Positions 1-13,482 of a DNA stretch of 64,000 bases are shown here, piece by piece; the first letter of the stretch is position 1, and each line of letters begins with the position of its first letter. A program made the position numbers and the translations under genes. The DNA comes from Monilinia fructicola (Eukaryota > Ascomycota > Leotiomycetes > Helotiales > Sclerotiniaceae), in NCBI GenBank assembly GCA_008692225.1, contig VICG01000001.1, positions 980,501-1,044,500 of the forward strand, in the 5' to 3' direction. The notes beneath the pieces are model-generated. The model worked only from the letters and a program-made list of their open reading frames with translations, ran no database searches and was not told where the DNA came from.

Positions 1-413
1 ACATACCACATGCCAGCAAGCAGTTGAACGAGACCACCATATCCGAAAGCGAGCGCGACGACGATATTAGGCTGCGTGACACCAGCAGTTCCGACATTAA
101 CGAGAGATAAGACGAAGGTAGTGAGAGCGAAAGCACTCAAACCTAAAGGCGCAGGATTGGCGAATTTTCTTTCCGTGGTAGGCTTATAAAGACCTGGTTG
201 GAACTCTCCGCCAAATGCTGGGAATCTAGCTGATTCTCCGGTATTCATATGTGCCAGCGGGTTTCCACCATAATCGTATCCTCTTGAAGCAGCGGCGTTG
301 TTTGCACCAGCGCCATTGACGGGAGCATGATCGTGGGTATTGGTACCAGAGCCGGAATTCTCGCTGTTATATTCCTTATTGTATGCAGTATCTGCGGTGG
401 CGGTAGTAGCCAT
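1..413 (-). CDS. GPR1/FUN34/YaaH (acetate transporter family) protein, 3' part outside window
   Basis: The reading frame starts at the ATG at 413 and runs uninterrupted off the left edge for about 137 codons. The N-terminal roughly 85 residues are hydrophilic and rich in Asn, Ala and Gly. They are followed by the family signature [15 protein letters not shown], and then the first hydrophobic helices (FVLSLVNVG and a second helix ending [11 protein letters not shown]). Members of this family are six-helix plasma-membrane proteins that import acetate or other monocarboxylates, or are linked to ammonium export. The NPAPLGL motif before helix 1 is the family hallmark. The gene is transcribed leftward, away from the long empty block to its right. 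The substrate cannot be decided from this fragment. Confidence 0.85.
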   Translation of the reverse strand, partial: MATTATADTAYNKEYNSENSGSGTNTHDHAPVNGAGANNAAASRGYDYGGNPLAHMNTGESARFPAFGGEFQPGLYKPTTERKFANPAPLGLSAFALTTFVLSLVNVGTAGVTQPNIVVALAFGYGGLVQLLAGMWY

Positions 414-3400
414 TATGAATGTAGCTATGGTATGGTATTTTATACTCAATTATGTATGTGTAAGCAAAATTGAGGTTGTTGATATCTTGGTATAGGAGCT
501 CAAGTTTTGAACTCAATCTTTCTGCTGCAATATGGAATCACAACACAATTGGTGAATATAAGAAAAAAGTATAGAATTTCTAACAAGATAGAATGAGGGG
601 GAAAAGGGACTTCCGGATATATAGTGAATGCAACCATCGTGTAAATGGGGAAATTACTGGGGTATGGAGCTCAGGAGCTCATACAGCCCGGGGAGCATGC
701 ATGTACCACGGTCCACCGTCATGTTACAAGGAAATTGATTTGAGTAATCAAATGGAAGTTATAAACTTGGGTGGCATTGACAAATCCCATGTTCAAATTC
801 TTTGTTGGGTCTCCAATGAGAAGCCATACTTCATAATAGTTAGCACATCGACGAGCCGAATGGAGTATCGTTTTAATCCTGGACCTCCGTCCTCCACAGA
901 AGGTCATCTTGTGCGCATATCCCCTGTTGAGAATCCTGGTTTACGATGCTCCCCTAGTAAAATCCATTGTGGGGAAATGAACTTTCTGTTGGTACGCCCA
1001 GGTCTGTCTCGCCATTGTTGTGGTGATGATATTTTAGTCTCCAGTTCTGCTCATCCGTTTGTCCATGATGTCGACCGAACAAGTGGCTGTTACTATCATG
1101 TTTTTGCACCACCTGATGTTACTAGTTAGGACCTTTCCCCCTTATACCCCTGACGATATGTTTGAATGATCCCCAATCGAATCCCACTCACTCGGAACCC
1201 CCAGTGGGAGTGACCGTGGTATACATCTTTGCCCCAAACAGAAGCACATGGCGACAGCTGCGATAGAAGACCACTTTTTGTATAGTGTCTGCAGGCTACA
1301 ACCCTACCAGTAATGTACATCTATACCAATTAGCTCAAGTGTTTCCATGCAGTTGGTAGTACCGATATTCTGCAATGCCACCGCAATGTCAGCCACAAAA
1401 GAATAGTTCTTCCGTAGCTCAACGTTGGATAATATATGTATGATTGGGCGAGAAATAAAGATGGGCATAGAACTGGACGTAAAGCCGGACATGAAGATAA
1501 TATATTGGAAAATACTTGTATAATATTTTCTTTCCACTTGAGTTTGGTTGTTGAAGTTCGTGTTCAAGGACTGATGATGTAACAATTCAACCGAATGGAA
1601 ACTAAACTTAAAGGGGTAAGGTTGTCAAGCTTTAACTAAGAGAACGATCACGGCTTGATGCTTGATCGAGTGGAGAGAACTGGGGAACTGCAAGGCAATT
1701 GATTACGGCATATACTCGAGTATCAGCATCAGTATCGAGTATCGAACGTATCCATCCAACATATCCAACACAATAATTGTCAGTCATCAAACTTGAGAGG
1801 TTCGAGATCTCTTTTGGTAGCTGACTCGGATACAAACATTGATCCCAAGTCTATCCGTGATTCCGTTGTTATTTTATAGACAGTCAGGGTTGGTTCTTGT
1901 TGCTGGGCTGATGGGTGGTTTTAGTTCTTGTGTATGTATCTATCTCCAAGGTATATGCAAATCCTTGGAAATGCTTATATCGCATATTTGCTTTGGGGAA
2001 GAACTACAAGTGCCAATAATCACAGAAATCTTATGGGATGAATAGGAATGGTGTACGAAGCCGATATCTGAAGCCTAAAACTATCATTTATAAGCAAGCC
2101 AATAAAGCATTCTAGACGATTGCAATTTTAGTATCCATTAGGCTTCTCTACGGAGTATAATCTATAGCGGACAGAGGATACTCCGTACAAATTGTGTCGC
2201 TTAGGGGTAAGGCCCAAATTATTCTCTTAAGCCAGTGGATATTCGAAGGAATTTTCATCGTGAATATCGAGTCTACAGGTCGGATGAACGTCCATCTGTG
2301 AATATCCATTCGTGCGGGTTGCACACCGAAGGAACAACCTGTCTTGTCTTATCTTAAAACATGTGCATTCATCGTAAGTCCAACCTCTGCCAACCCGCAA
2401 TGAGGATTCCCTACTATCTCTGGTCTTATTGATTTCAAATGGTAAGATAATCCGAAGCGAGTGTAACGGAGTCTCTTCTTCCATCTACAAGGAACTCTGC
2501 TACCCTACCCATGTTCCAACGAACAGCGAATTTCAACGTATGCTTACACCCATGGAACAAATGCAAATATCCTGGTAAGAACCATCAGATTAGGGTCAAG
2601 CTAATGTCAACGGATTACACATAGCCCGAGATACCTGCCAGCTTACCCTTCTCACCACACCCGCGCCAAACAGAATCAATGGCAGCTCAAATACTCAGAA
2701 TTAATTGACATAAAAGACTATTCGCGACTTGCAAGTTCAAACATAGCCAGCTGCTAGAAGGTTCATTTGAATGCATAGAAACGTATCACAAATACTTTTG
2801 AGACTTTCAGCAAGCCACAAGCCACTCTTACCCTCTCTAGGCATTGTTCGTAATATCTCTTTTACGCTTGCTCCGTATCCGTATGCGACAATAACAATTA
2901 CGGAACAATACCTGAGAAAAATAACGTAAAAATTGTTCTAAATAAAAGGATTTAGGTTTTCATCCAGAAGGACGATACCACAACGGCATATCCCACTTGA
3001 TCCCCGACGGCTAAAGCAAGTCGCGAATGAAGAAGTTGATGGCAATCTAGAATCAAACAGAGGGTATCGAAGTACCGAATTTCGTGAATGCGATGCCAAC
3101 TTTCTAGTTTGAGAGAGGAGAAAAAAGAACAAAGAAACCTTGGCCAACAAAAACATTACCGAGGTACAGCAAAAGTAATCTTGCCGAAAGCTCGATACCG
3201 CAAAAGGGATGGTTTGGGATGTTGGAAAGCTTTTCCGACACGTAGGCGGAGGGATCTCCTTTTTGTGCCAAGTACTTGCATGATGTCTAACACGTGGATA
3301 TCATGTGACATACCTCACCTCAAATGCAAAAGAGGCTTGAAATATCTCAGAATCAGTAAATACTTGCGGTCATCCATGGATGGGAAAGTTTCATCATTCT

Positions 3401-6400
3401 TTGTTGAAGATAGCATCGTCCTTCGTTACAATTGCATATATCGAGGAATCCTACCTCGTGCCGCAAACTGGCACGCACCATAAAATGGTCAATTAATACT
3501 ACAAGGTGGGTACGCAACTTCGCTTTGTTGCCGATTTGCGGACTACCTAGCAACAGGAGAACTAGATTTGGACGGACCTGCAGATTCTGTATCTCCATTT
3601 TCCATACTCTAGCAAGAATCTTAGATTACAATGATCACTCTACTGCACAGTGACCCCGTATCAACAAGTCGCACCTGTCTATTCATCTTGGTCAGGAATT
3701 AGTTGATTGTGCCATTCACGTCTAATGTAGGAGCCTGAAAGTTTGGTCTAATCCAACAAGGGTACAGTGCTGAGGGCTAAGGCTACACATGTATGCACGG
3801 AGTACTACAGTAGTAGGTGGCCCTTCGCCCAGTCAAGCGATTTCGCGAAGGGATAGGTGTATATCTTGTCATCTATCATCTACAGCAGGTAACAGATGAT
3901 AGGTTCGGTGTGCCGCTGCCGATCTTCCGCAAATCTTAGCAGGCACGTTTTTCAGCTCACATATACATAGTTCCGTCACTACGGATCTCTACTGCTCTCC
4001 CTCGCATACTCTTATCTTCGGTACTCAGCAGTGTTTCACCTCGATGCTTATATCAACCGCACAATATCACCATTAGACACAAGTTCAGCAAGGTCTGTAT
4101 GTAACAGTGTCAAATCATAGCTCGATGGGGATTTTTGATCTGCACGGCCTTGGTTTATAGTCTCGGTTTGCTTTTTCTTTACCGATTGTAATTTGAAATA
4201 TGCACAAGTCAAGATTTGGGTGAAAGGCCAGGGTAGCGGTGGAGATTCTGGTTATGAGATAATGTACGGAAATGGATGCTACCGAGGGTGGAATTTTATA
4301 TCTCTGATGTTCCGTATACGTTACTGATATTGGATGATGGACATTCTTCGAGTGGAGCGGGGTGACATTGTTCTCTTTGGTTCTTGATATATTTTGGATT
4401 TGGTGGAAGATTTGTTTCGAAGAGATTTTTATTGTTGTACCTTTTTACCCTTTTTTTACTCTTTGCTATTCGGGGATACGATACTGTCTATTTTATCGTG
4501 GGCTGATGCTGTCATGCTGTTAATCCGATGATAGTTTACGGCGTGACGACCGTGTTAATACGGATCTTCTCAAACAGCACCACTTCCTCGTATACTAATA
4601 AAGCATTCGATTTAGATGAATACTAAATATCAATATTTTTCGTATTCCCAAATAATCCCAAACATTGTTGTTGGAAAGCTTCATGGCGGTCATTATCCAA
4701 GGAGATATGACATCATACAATATATCTCACATGCCCTCCACTAAGGCGTTCAAAAGGAGATATCTCTACTATACCTTTATCGATATTACCGAGACTATCA
4801 TTCCCACTTTAAACACCAGTACGGTAATGTAGCTGAAATACGACTACAAATATATCATATACATGACTTCCGATGATATATTTACTTCTTTCATCAGGAG
4901 ATGAGATGCAAATTCTCAAATCTCCTCCCGAAGTTTGCTCGGAAGTGTCATACATCATCTTCTAACCTTCAATCCTCGCCAGCATGCAGGGCAAGGCTCG
5001 AGAGTAGAGTTGCCTCCGGTAATAATTGCATGATTGGTGCTGCTAGCTTTCAAATGTGATTTTATGTTCAAGCTGGTATTGAAACATTGACATTCGACGG
5101 GTATCTACATATCTTATCGAACAAGTAGTTTCATGTTGGTAATGAGTTATGGCAATAAACACTCCTCATATGTTTGTATTTTCGGATCGGCTTTCTTGAT
5201 ATTCATGTGTGCTGAAAACACAATGGTACAAGGAAAAGTCTTGAAGCACACTTTATGGACAACAGCATAGAGCAAACGGACGAAGGGGTTGAGGTGAAAG
5301 CTTCCACAGAAATGGAGGATAGTGGGTTGTGAAAGATGGAGGTGATAGAGAAGTCATGCTGGCTGAGAGAGTTTGGTGCGAGGAGAGACATGTTTTATGT
5401 GTGGAGGGGGTTAGCTAAACATGAAAAGATGACTACTGTTTGCTAAGCGTTTGGGGTATGACTACGTTTTATCTTGTCATGTATGTACAATACAACGTCT
5501 AGATTTCAAATGACATTATAATTTTCAGCTTCTTTGCTTCAACTCTCTCAACTCCAAAATCAAAAGAACGAAATAGCTTCTTCATTTTCTCAACCACATG
5601 TCTAGTAGTCTCTAGTATCTGAAGGAAAGTTATTAAACCTTTTTTCATGATGAGCAACAGGATATCATACATCTGCCCTACTGTTTTGTCTGATTTTTTG
5701 ATATTCCAGCCATGCTGCTTTGTATGTAAATTTGCCCAGACAAGAATGCTATGGGAATTACTTTGGGATGGATGGAATGGATAGGATGAACAGAGTGGAT
5801 CATGCCGCGCTTATTTTAAGAGGGCGTAGATATTTCTCATATCTGACTCTGCCGGTATCCTCCTCATCTCCGCTTCTCCTCCTTCTCCCTAAATCACACC
5901 GTCAATTTTCCACCACTCCCACGATCACTCCATATATCCGCTTCCGCATTCCACCATCACCCATGTATGTCGTAGCAATAACACCCCATATAAAATCTCC
6001 TAATTTGGGTCGATGAAACCAACATTCCTCATCGATTTCCTTTTAACCACCATCCAATAGTCCAATCATAATGATGCAAATGCAACATACACCCAGAATA
6101 CACACTAACGGTAAAGGCTCCATCAATCGAGGAAGATTAAAAGCACATCGAGGTTAGCATGAGGAAATAAGGAGGACAGCCTTTACTCTTTCTAGCCACA
6201 TCTTTCGGAAATAGGAAGCAAAAGGGGGTATGAAAGTGAATGGCGCGCTACTCGCTTCAACCATACTATAAATTTGATATCTGTATGGTGAAAGAGCATC
6301 TCCATCATCAAATCTCAATTTCCCAACCCAGAAACTTCGTTATGGTGTTGGATATGTCGCTAGTTAAATACATTCATACATACTTATATGGCAAATCATT

Positions 6401-8864
6401 AATTATCTCTGAAGATTTCATCGTTAACTAAATTGGTTGACTGCAGTTTTCTCTCGTCTTTCTCTTCGGCTCCACGCTTCTCTGTTTCCCAGTTAGATAC
6501 TCCTAGCTGAACAGTTTATTCTATATACCATGATGTCTGTTTATTCTGATTGACGGGATCAACTTAAAAGCAAAAACTTCGAAGAAAAATCGATGTTCAG
6601 TTTGTCTAGCAAAGGGTCATTTAGTGGAAAAGGCTGTGAGCTAGTTGTGGTGAGGTTTTGTGTAGGACTTTGGGGAAGGAGATGGGAATAGGAGAAGAGG
6701 GTGTGAATACATAGCCCTCAATTGAGATTTGGAGTCGTGTACCTAGTTAGAGATTGATTGTGGAATCTTCAAGATGTAAAGTATAATATATTCGGCGTTG
6801 AGGAGCCTTGAGAAATCCATCGAAGGCAGGGCGGGTATAATGGCCTGGTGGTGAAGAATGAATCTTGGGCCAATATAAAACAAATATGTACTAAATATTG
6901 CTCGAATAATCTGTAGTGACGGCTAATTCACCGAGTGAGTTGCAACTGAGACTACTGGGTAGAAGGCTGTAACTTTTAATATATAACCATGAAGCTCGCA
7001 TATCTAACAGGCCATAGTCAGTTATTCATGATTCAGCGAAGAGTGAGCAGGGAAGTGTTTGATCTGAGATCTGTCAAAGTCAACTTCACTGGTCCCGAAA
7101 TCGTCATTCATATCAAACAGCCACGCTGGAGACGATGGATTTCATCCGTCGCAAAACGATACCAATCTCTCTTCCGCTATCTCTACTTATTGATATCGAA
7201 AGCTTGCCTGGAAGAAGAAATCGCAGAAGACCATTGAAGATTAGATAGATTATCATGAAAGGAATACCCCTTCGTCACCATTTTCCCCTGAGCCGTCCAA
7301 CTCTAAGCAATCAAACGGAAGCTCGGCAGCCAGCTTAATAAGTTACACCACCCGAGATATATCCAATGTAGACATCCTTATGTATAGTCGAATATAAGGC
7401 TGGAATAGGAAATTTCGATGCTGTCATGAACAAAGATCACCTGCTGGAGTGGTTGAAATCCTTAAGTACCGGTATTTGATGTACGAGTTCATAAATCAAT
7501 CATACCATAATCGTAGTAAAAGGGAAGATAATAATATATATCAATCAACAAATCCAGGCTCATCGATACTTTATATGAAACCGATTGACCCACGCGAGTA
7601 TACGCTGCTTTATAATATCGGAGTGGGGGGCTAAGACAGGAGTAGAGTCAGTAGACCCAATATACACTTTCTAAATTCAAATTGATCATGATGATAAATT
7701 ATACGACAAAAGCAGCGGTATAATCTACTGGAAGGGCCGGGCCTGTAAGCGGAGAGCAATCGGGACATCCGCTCAGAAATGTTTTGGCTTAGATTTGTAC
7801 TCTGTATAGTGCAGTATTTGTATATGAGACGACAAATTGATCAAACGGCTTCGATGACACAAACTACTTTACCCAACTAGCACTACGTAGCAATACAGTA
7901 GCAAATGTCACTTTGTGCGATTTATTAAACTTTAATAGAGGATTCAGCCTTTAGCAGTTTATATCTCCTAGATCCGAGAGCCTAGATGATCCTTTTCCTC
8001 TTCTTCTGTACTCAAATTGAATTAAGCTTATTTACTATTCAGATGAATGATGATTATATACTAATTAGCATGTTCTAGACATCGGAAGTAGGTAGGTAGT
8101 TGTGTCGGTAGGTAAGGCTGGATTATCGGATAATTACCCCTTAATGTACTAATTAATTTACCTATCTAATTATCTACCTGTGGATCTAGGCGTTTACTCC
8201 AAATTCATTCTCGTAACTTCTCTTCCTCCTGATATCTTCATTTTATATGGAATGAATCCTCCTTTTTGTTTGTTGTCAATAGGTAAATGAATAACTGCAT
8301 CTCCAACATACTGGCTCGTTGGTATTATTCATGAAACTCAAATGAAATAGTAATCTTTTCATTTGCGAGGAAGTACCGGAAAGTATGGATCATGCATTCT
8401 TATATTATATCCTTAGGTAACCAGTTAGTAAATACGAGAGGGATACGGTTTCTTGAGCTTCTTGTCCGTTTCATCTGAGAAATGTCAATTTCCCCACAAC
8501 TAAATTTCCTAGCCTTTACCAATCTTTTGCCAAGGGGGTATCTGCCTTATCCGCCCTTGAAGTCAAATATATTAATGAATCAACTCATTTAGAAGCACCC
8601 CCTCCAGTACTGACTGCACTGTACGGGATCATTACCCACCTGCGTGTTGCCATGATCTCAGGAGACCATAGCATGGTAGGCATATGGGTCTGGCGGTAAT
8701 TGGCTTAGCATTCGAATATATATGAAATGCAATCCGTCTTCTGTTACCTTTTTTTTTTCCTTCCTCATACACCTTCGTTTCTCTTCTAAAGCTTTTCTTT
8801 TTATTCCTGGAGAACACAAGTTCTTCAACGTCAGTCTTTACTATCTTAAAAAACAGACGCAATT
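414..8864. other. 8.4-kb gene-free intergenic block
   Basis: This block separates the divergently transcribed GPR1/FUN34 gene and the secreted-protein gene. The longest open frame (593-1129, plus, 178 codons) has no recognisable domain, no signal peptide and no homologue I know, and the other frames are shorter and unconvincing. The DNA is AT-rich with scattered short repeats, for example GTAGGTAG-type repeats near 8090-8180. I see no transposase or reverse-transcriptase remnants and no RNA gene. It may hold long 5' untranslated regions, regulatory DNA or non-coding transcripts, but nothing in the sequence shows this directly. Confidence 0.5.
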
Positions 8865-10803
8865 ATGCGTTCCACACTCTTTTATTCAGTGCTTGCCAGT
8901 GGCATCACTTCAGCTCTCGGAGATGCTAGCATCTCCACTTTCCCCAACTCGTTGAACTTGGCAGCCAATTTCGATCCCATCAAGGCAGCCTACTGGACAG
9001 GTCTTCCCCATCATCGCCGAACTCCTTTCTCTGTTTCACCAGATGGAAAATCGGCCTATCTCGCCTATCTCGATAGTACATATTCCAAAGTACATGTCCA
9101 ACAAGTGTCCTTGACCGATTTCAGTGCAGTCGGTGATGCCGTTTCCATAACAGCATATGAAGCTGCTGGTTTGGTGGCTCAGAATGATGGATTTGCCTTG
9201 ATGGCAACAGTCAACGCTACGGGTACCCCTCTTCCTACAGATGGTTCCCCTATCGTTTCAATCATCAGATACAAGAATGGTGTCAAGAGTTGGGAGACAG
9301 CATTGAACGGCCCCGGCGTTCACGTTGCGGATGGATTGACATCCACTCCCGATGCCAATGGTGATCTCGTTTATTCCGCTGCAGCTGGTCTCTACGCTGG
9401 ATATTTCGTTGTTGAAGGTATGGATCATCCTCTTGTTTCTAACAGCTCGTAAATCTCACATTATCTTCTTAGGCTACTCTGGTGATGCCGCTGGACATTT
9501 CGGAGATTCCATCCAATATGTCGATGATACCGGAGCTCTCAAGAACATCGCAGGTGCCAGCAGCACTTTCGGTTGCTCTCACAACACAGGTATTGGTATC
9601 GAAGCCGCCGATGCCGCTCCATTCGCATCTGTCTGTGCCGAAGATCAAGGTGACATTTGGTTGAACACCGAAACTCAATACATGTCTGGACAAAAGATCG
9701 CCAACGAAAACACCACCAACGGTGTCTCCGGTGAGCCAATGGGTGGTATGTCCGGATCCTACTCCAACTTAGCCTCAATCCCCGGTTCCGATGGTTACAT
9801 TTTCGCCTGGCAATCACGCGGTGCCCTTGACCTCACTGAGAACACTTGGTTGGGAAATGGATACACTCAATGCTCGCCAAGATGGCTCAACCACAACGTC
9901 GCTATCTCTGTCATGACCGATAAGAAGACCCTCGCTGGTGCTCAAGCCTCTTCCACCGTTGGAGCCAAGGAAGGTGATACTCAAGTAAACTGGATTACAT
10001 ACTCCTCGACCGATGACCACCAAAACGTCCACATCGCTGCCGTCAACTCAGAATACTCCATTGTCACCTACGAAACTCTTACTTCCCCAGACTGTCAACC
10101 AGTCCCCCTCAGCTGCACAGGTACCTACGCTGGAACATCTTTCCAAGTCATCGATTCTAAGGGAGCAAAGGTTGGTTCCGCAACTGTTTCCACCGAAGCA
10201 TTCGTCAGCGGTGACATCGTTACCATCGGAACCGACAAGGTCTGCTGGCCATACGTTGCCATGACATGGGATTTGAGCGCCCCTAAGGATAGCGGAACCC
10301 CCGTCTCCAAGATGTCATTTGCTTGTGCTACTTTGAGCGGTAACACTACTACCACTGCTTCTGCCAGCCCAGCCGTCAAAGCTGTTGACGCAACTTCCGT
10401 CGCCAAAGTAGCTACCTCATCTTCTGCTGCCTCTACTTCCGCACCAGCTTCGTCCGCACCAGCCTCATCTGCACCAGCTTCCTCTGCACCAGCTTCCTCC
10501 GCCCCAGTAGTTTCCGCCCCAGCCTCCTCAACCGCCCCAACCACCACCTCGGCACCCTTCACCAGCATCTCCGGCATCCCCGGCGGATGCAACCCCGCCC
10601 ACCCAGGCTCCTGCCCAAGCTCCTACTTCAGCACCACTCTCTCCACCCGAACCCGCAGCAAGAAGCCACACCACCACAAGACTACCAAGACCGCTACCGA
10701 GACTCCAGCCGCTACTTCGGCCGGCGCCGTCAGCGGGTACGAGAACCAGGGCGGTGACGAGATCGAGTGGGTTGACTCGGACGAGTGTGACAAGTCTGAT
10801 TAG
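8865..10803 (+). CDS. Secreted protein with Ser/Thr/Ala-rich C-terminal linker (function unknown)
   Basis: Two exons (8865-9417 and 9473-10803) give 627 residues. The 55-nt intron splits a Gly codon and has a GTATGG donor and a TTCTTAG acceptor. The N-terminus ([19 protein letters not shown]) reads as a signal peptide. The body of about 430 residues contains repeated aromatic/Gly/Asp-rich strands and evenly spaced cysteines, which suggests a beta-rich, possibly propeller-like, extracellular domain; that fold is an inference. Residues about 510-560 are a low-complexity linker with tandem APASS units, followed by a His/Lys-rich stretch and an acidic tail ending CDKSD. I do not recognise a catalytic motif. 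Ser/Thr/Ala linkers of this kind are usually O-glycosylated in fungal cell-wall or secreted proteins. The gene converges on carX, 700 bp away, but nothing ties it to carotenoid metabolism. A pyrimidine-rich leader precedes the ATG. Confidence 0.85.
10440..10531 (+). repeat. In-frame 15-bp tandem repeat coding Ala-Pro-Ala-Ser-Ser
   Basis: Four to five near-identical 15-bp units encode consecutive APASS motifs inside the linker of the secreted protein. The array is in frame, so unit gain or loss would change linker length without breaking the protein. Confidence 0.75.
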
Positions 10804-11503
10804 ATTCTAGATCTTCGAGAAGGAGAGCGAGACGGAGGGGAGGATGATGGTTAAGATGAGAAGAGAAGAGAAAAGGTGGGATAGGGTGGCGGAGTTGGAG
10901 TTTGCAGAAAATCGGTTCTATTCGTGTATATAGTACTTGTTCACTTGTTTACTTGTTATGCAGCTGAAACATACTTGTATATGCACATGCTAGCTCTGCC
11001 TACGATTGTATCGTCTGATAAATCTGCCAAGTCCCCAATCTTCATCTCCAGTCTTCGGTCGAAATCCTTAGATCCTCCCCAAGTGTGATATCTAAATCGA
11101 AAGAGCTTGATCAGCACAACTGCAAATTATTTTGACTAGGTATCTTATCATTTTACCTATTCGCTTCAACCGCTTAGCGAGGACTAGAACCCGATGGCGA
11201 GAGACGTAGACTTCAAAGGTTCGGTTTGACATCACTAGGTATAGATAAATAGAAATGAAATAAGTATTTCTGTCATTTTCTTCAAGCTAAGAATATATAT
11301 AAACGGCCTCGTTTGCTTGGATGTCGTTGTGCACTTGGTGCCAAAACGGATTGAGTGAGATTTATAGGAGTATTAATTTGAAATTGGAGTCAGGGGTGGG
11401 TTTGTAAAAGTACCAAGTTCATCCTCTCGAAACGCTATTAAAACTAGTATTCAGACTGTAGCGCTATATACAGTACTCATTCAGGATTCTCATCTTATTA
11501 CCA
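10804..11503. other. Convergent 3' intergenic region
   Basis: This 700-bp stretch lies between the 3' ends of the secreted-protein gene (plus) and carX (minus). I see no gene or RNA in it. It would hold the two 3' untranslated regions and polyadenylation sites. Confidence 0.5.
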
Positions 11504-13482
11504 TTATCCAACCTTCTCTAAGAGCCTTTTCCTAAACTCCATCCATAAATGCATCCAAGTGCTTACATAATGAGACTTCAAATTATCTCTGGTAATGTTA
11601 TACTCCGTTGCCAAGGGAAGATGTCGAATTGTTTCTACCGGCCGTTGATTTTCAATCTCCTGCTCACTAAACCAAGCTCCATGTAACCCATAAGGAACAC
11701 GTTGCGGGAGCTGTATTCTGCAAACCACAGTTTTCATATCCCTTGCATCGATGACCCATAATTCACTTTTTGCTTGAGAACCTGCAATACCGTACTGATC
11801 AAGCTGTGCTTCGTCAAAGACGTAGGAAAGTAACCAGCCATCATCTTCCGTCTTGCCATTTTGACGTGGCACGAACCTTGACTCCTGGGCATAGAAACCG
11901 GCTGGGAGTTTGAAGATTTTAATGGATCGTTTGGATCATTGGATGCCAGGACTTCAGTGACCGATCGTGTGTCGACACAACCAGTGATGGGAATTTGGTT
12001 GGTCTCTTTTCCACGAGCTATGAGCGCAAGTACGTCTATTTTGACGAGTGAGTCAATCTTAACAGCGCGACCAAGGGCTGCTCCAAATGTGCTGTCTGAG
12101 ACGGAACAGCCATAGATATATTGAGCTTCCGTCATTGCCACGGAATCCCGTAGAGAGGGGAATTCGAAAGGTATTGATGATAGAGCAAATTGGTGGCTTA
12201 TAATATTTTCTGCTTGCGTAAGTGGAAACCGATAATAGTATAAACGACATTGTTCTTCCTCTATTGGAGCAGTGATAGGGTTTGCCTTAGGAGTAGGAGC
12301 TGCAACATCGCCTGCGCTAAATACTAGTGAAGCACTGGTCAATCGGCAGGCAAGCAAATTAACTGAAATTGTTTCTTTTTCTTTAGTCAGTGTATTGAGG
12401 GTGGTTTCATCCCAGGTATTAGAGGTGTGGAAAATGCAGCAAGCATTGGTTTCAAACCATCGAGTATCTTCTGGTTTCCATCTTGGGAATATACCAAACC
12501 TGGAACGTCCGGCAGGGTCGTAAGAGACTACAGGTTCATTGCGGGCAAGGTTTAAAGGGTCGAGAGAGAGTGGTAGATCCATGATTATGGTATGGCTAAG
12601 GGATACCCCGAAATCATGCATCATTTTTGCAGATGTGACACCCGGAACTGTTGCATTGACGAGTCGAGGGGGTTCGTTAAGAGAAAGATTATGCTGTGTA
12701 CTGGGTATAATAGAATAATGTACGAAAGGTGGTATAAACGTAGAATGAAAAAGGATAAGTTCGTTTGTGATAGGATCGATTCTAGGGTGTGCAGTTGTCC
12801 ATTCTTTCATGAATCCAATGAGACCAGTTCCACCAAAAACCTCGCCAGATTGAACTTCTGCAACCGGCTCACCTTCTGCTTGAACACCATCGTACCAGCC
12901 GACAGTCTCTAAGCCTGGTAGTGAAATACGTATCGGTGGCCCACTCTCGCATGTTGCCAAAGCTCTGCCGTCATGATATAGTAAACTGGTATTTGCTACA
13001 CTGATTTTCTTGATGGCCCTTGCAGATCCAGAAAGATTCGAGAGAATTACAAGGAAAATGGTTCGCAATATTCGCAGAATAATCGTAAGTAGAGTTGAGG
13101 CAGGATTAACGAGTGTTGCTATACTCGGGAGTATAGGTAAACGAAGAGAGGGAGTTGAAATGCTCGATAGGTACATATCTGTAAGAATGTATTGATTGAC
13201 AAAATGAGGTTGAACAGTTCCATCTTTGACTCTCTTAAATGCTACACCACTGAGCATTCCATCTCCGTCAAACCAATGTGCATCTCTACCTAGATCTTCA
13301 TTTGTCACCGGATTCCCTCCATTCCGTACGTATTCTCCGCCTGCAAGCTCTTTTGGAATAATACCAGTGTAGGCACAAGCTACCAAAGGTTGTGTACAAT
13401 GTATCGGTGCGAAGTTTCCATGTAGATATGGATGTTGTTTCCCAGACCCGCTCTTTTTCTCGTTGACGCAAGTCATGAACAA
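11504..13482 (-). CDS. carX: Carotenoid cleavage oxygenase, CarX-type (beta-carotene to retinal); one frame break
   Basis: Single exon, 659 residues after one correction. The reading frame from 13482 resembles Fusarium CarX almost to its end. It has the HPYLHGNFAPIH start motif, YVRNGGNP, HWFDGDGMLSG and a hydrophobic membrane-dipping patch at about residues 120-150. The four iron-ligand histidines of the RPE65/CCO family appear at about H232 (TAHPRIDP), H289 (MMHDFG), H352 (CIFHTSN) and H601 (YGLHGAWF). CarX enzymes split beta-carotene at the central 15,15' bond to give retinal, the opsin chromophore. At 11917-11920 the coding strand has A4 where A5 is needed. Without it the frame runs into about 60 foreign residues, and with it the conserved C-terminus (RFVP, EDDGWLLSYVFDE, QRVPYGLHG) follows. 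The gene is divergent from carRA, sharing a 1.36-kb promoter. CarT-type torulene oxygenase is less likely given the sequence similarity and the cluster linkage. Confidence 0.9.

Noticed and set aside
593..1129. 178-codon plus-strand open frame
   Set aside because: No domain, no signal peptide, no neighbouring exon and no recognisable similarity; kept only as a mention in the empty block.
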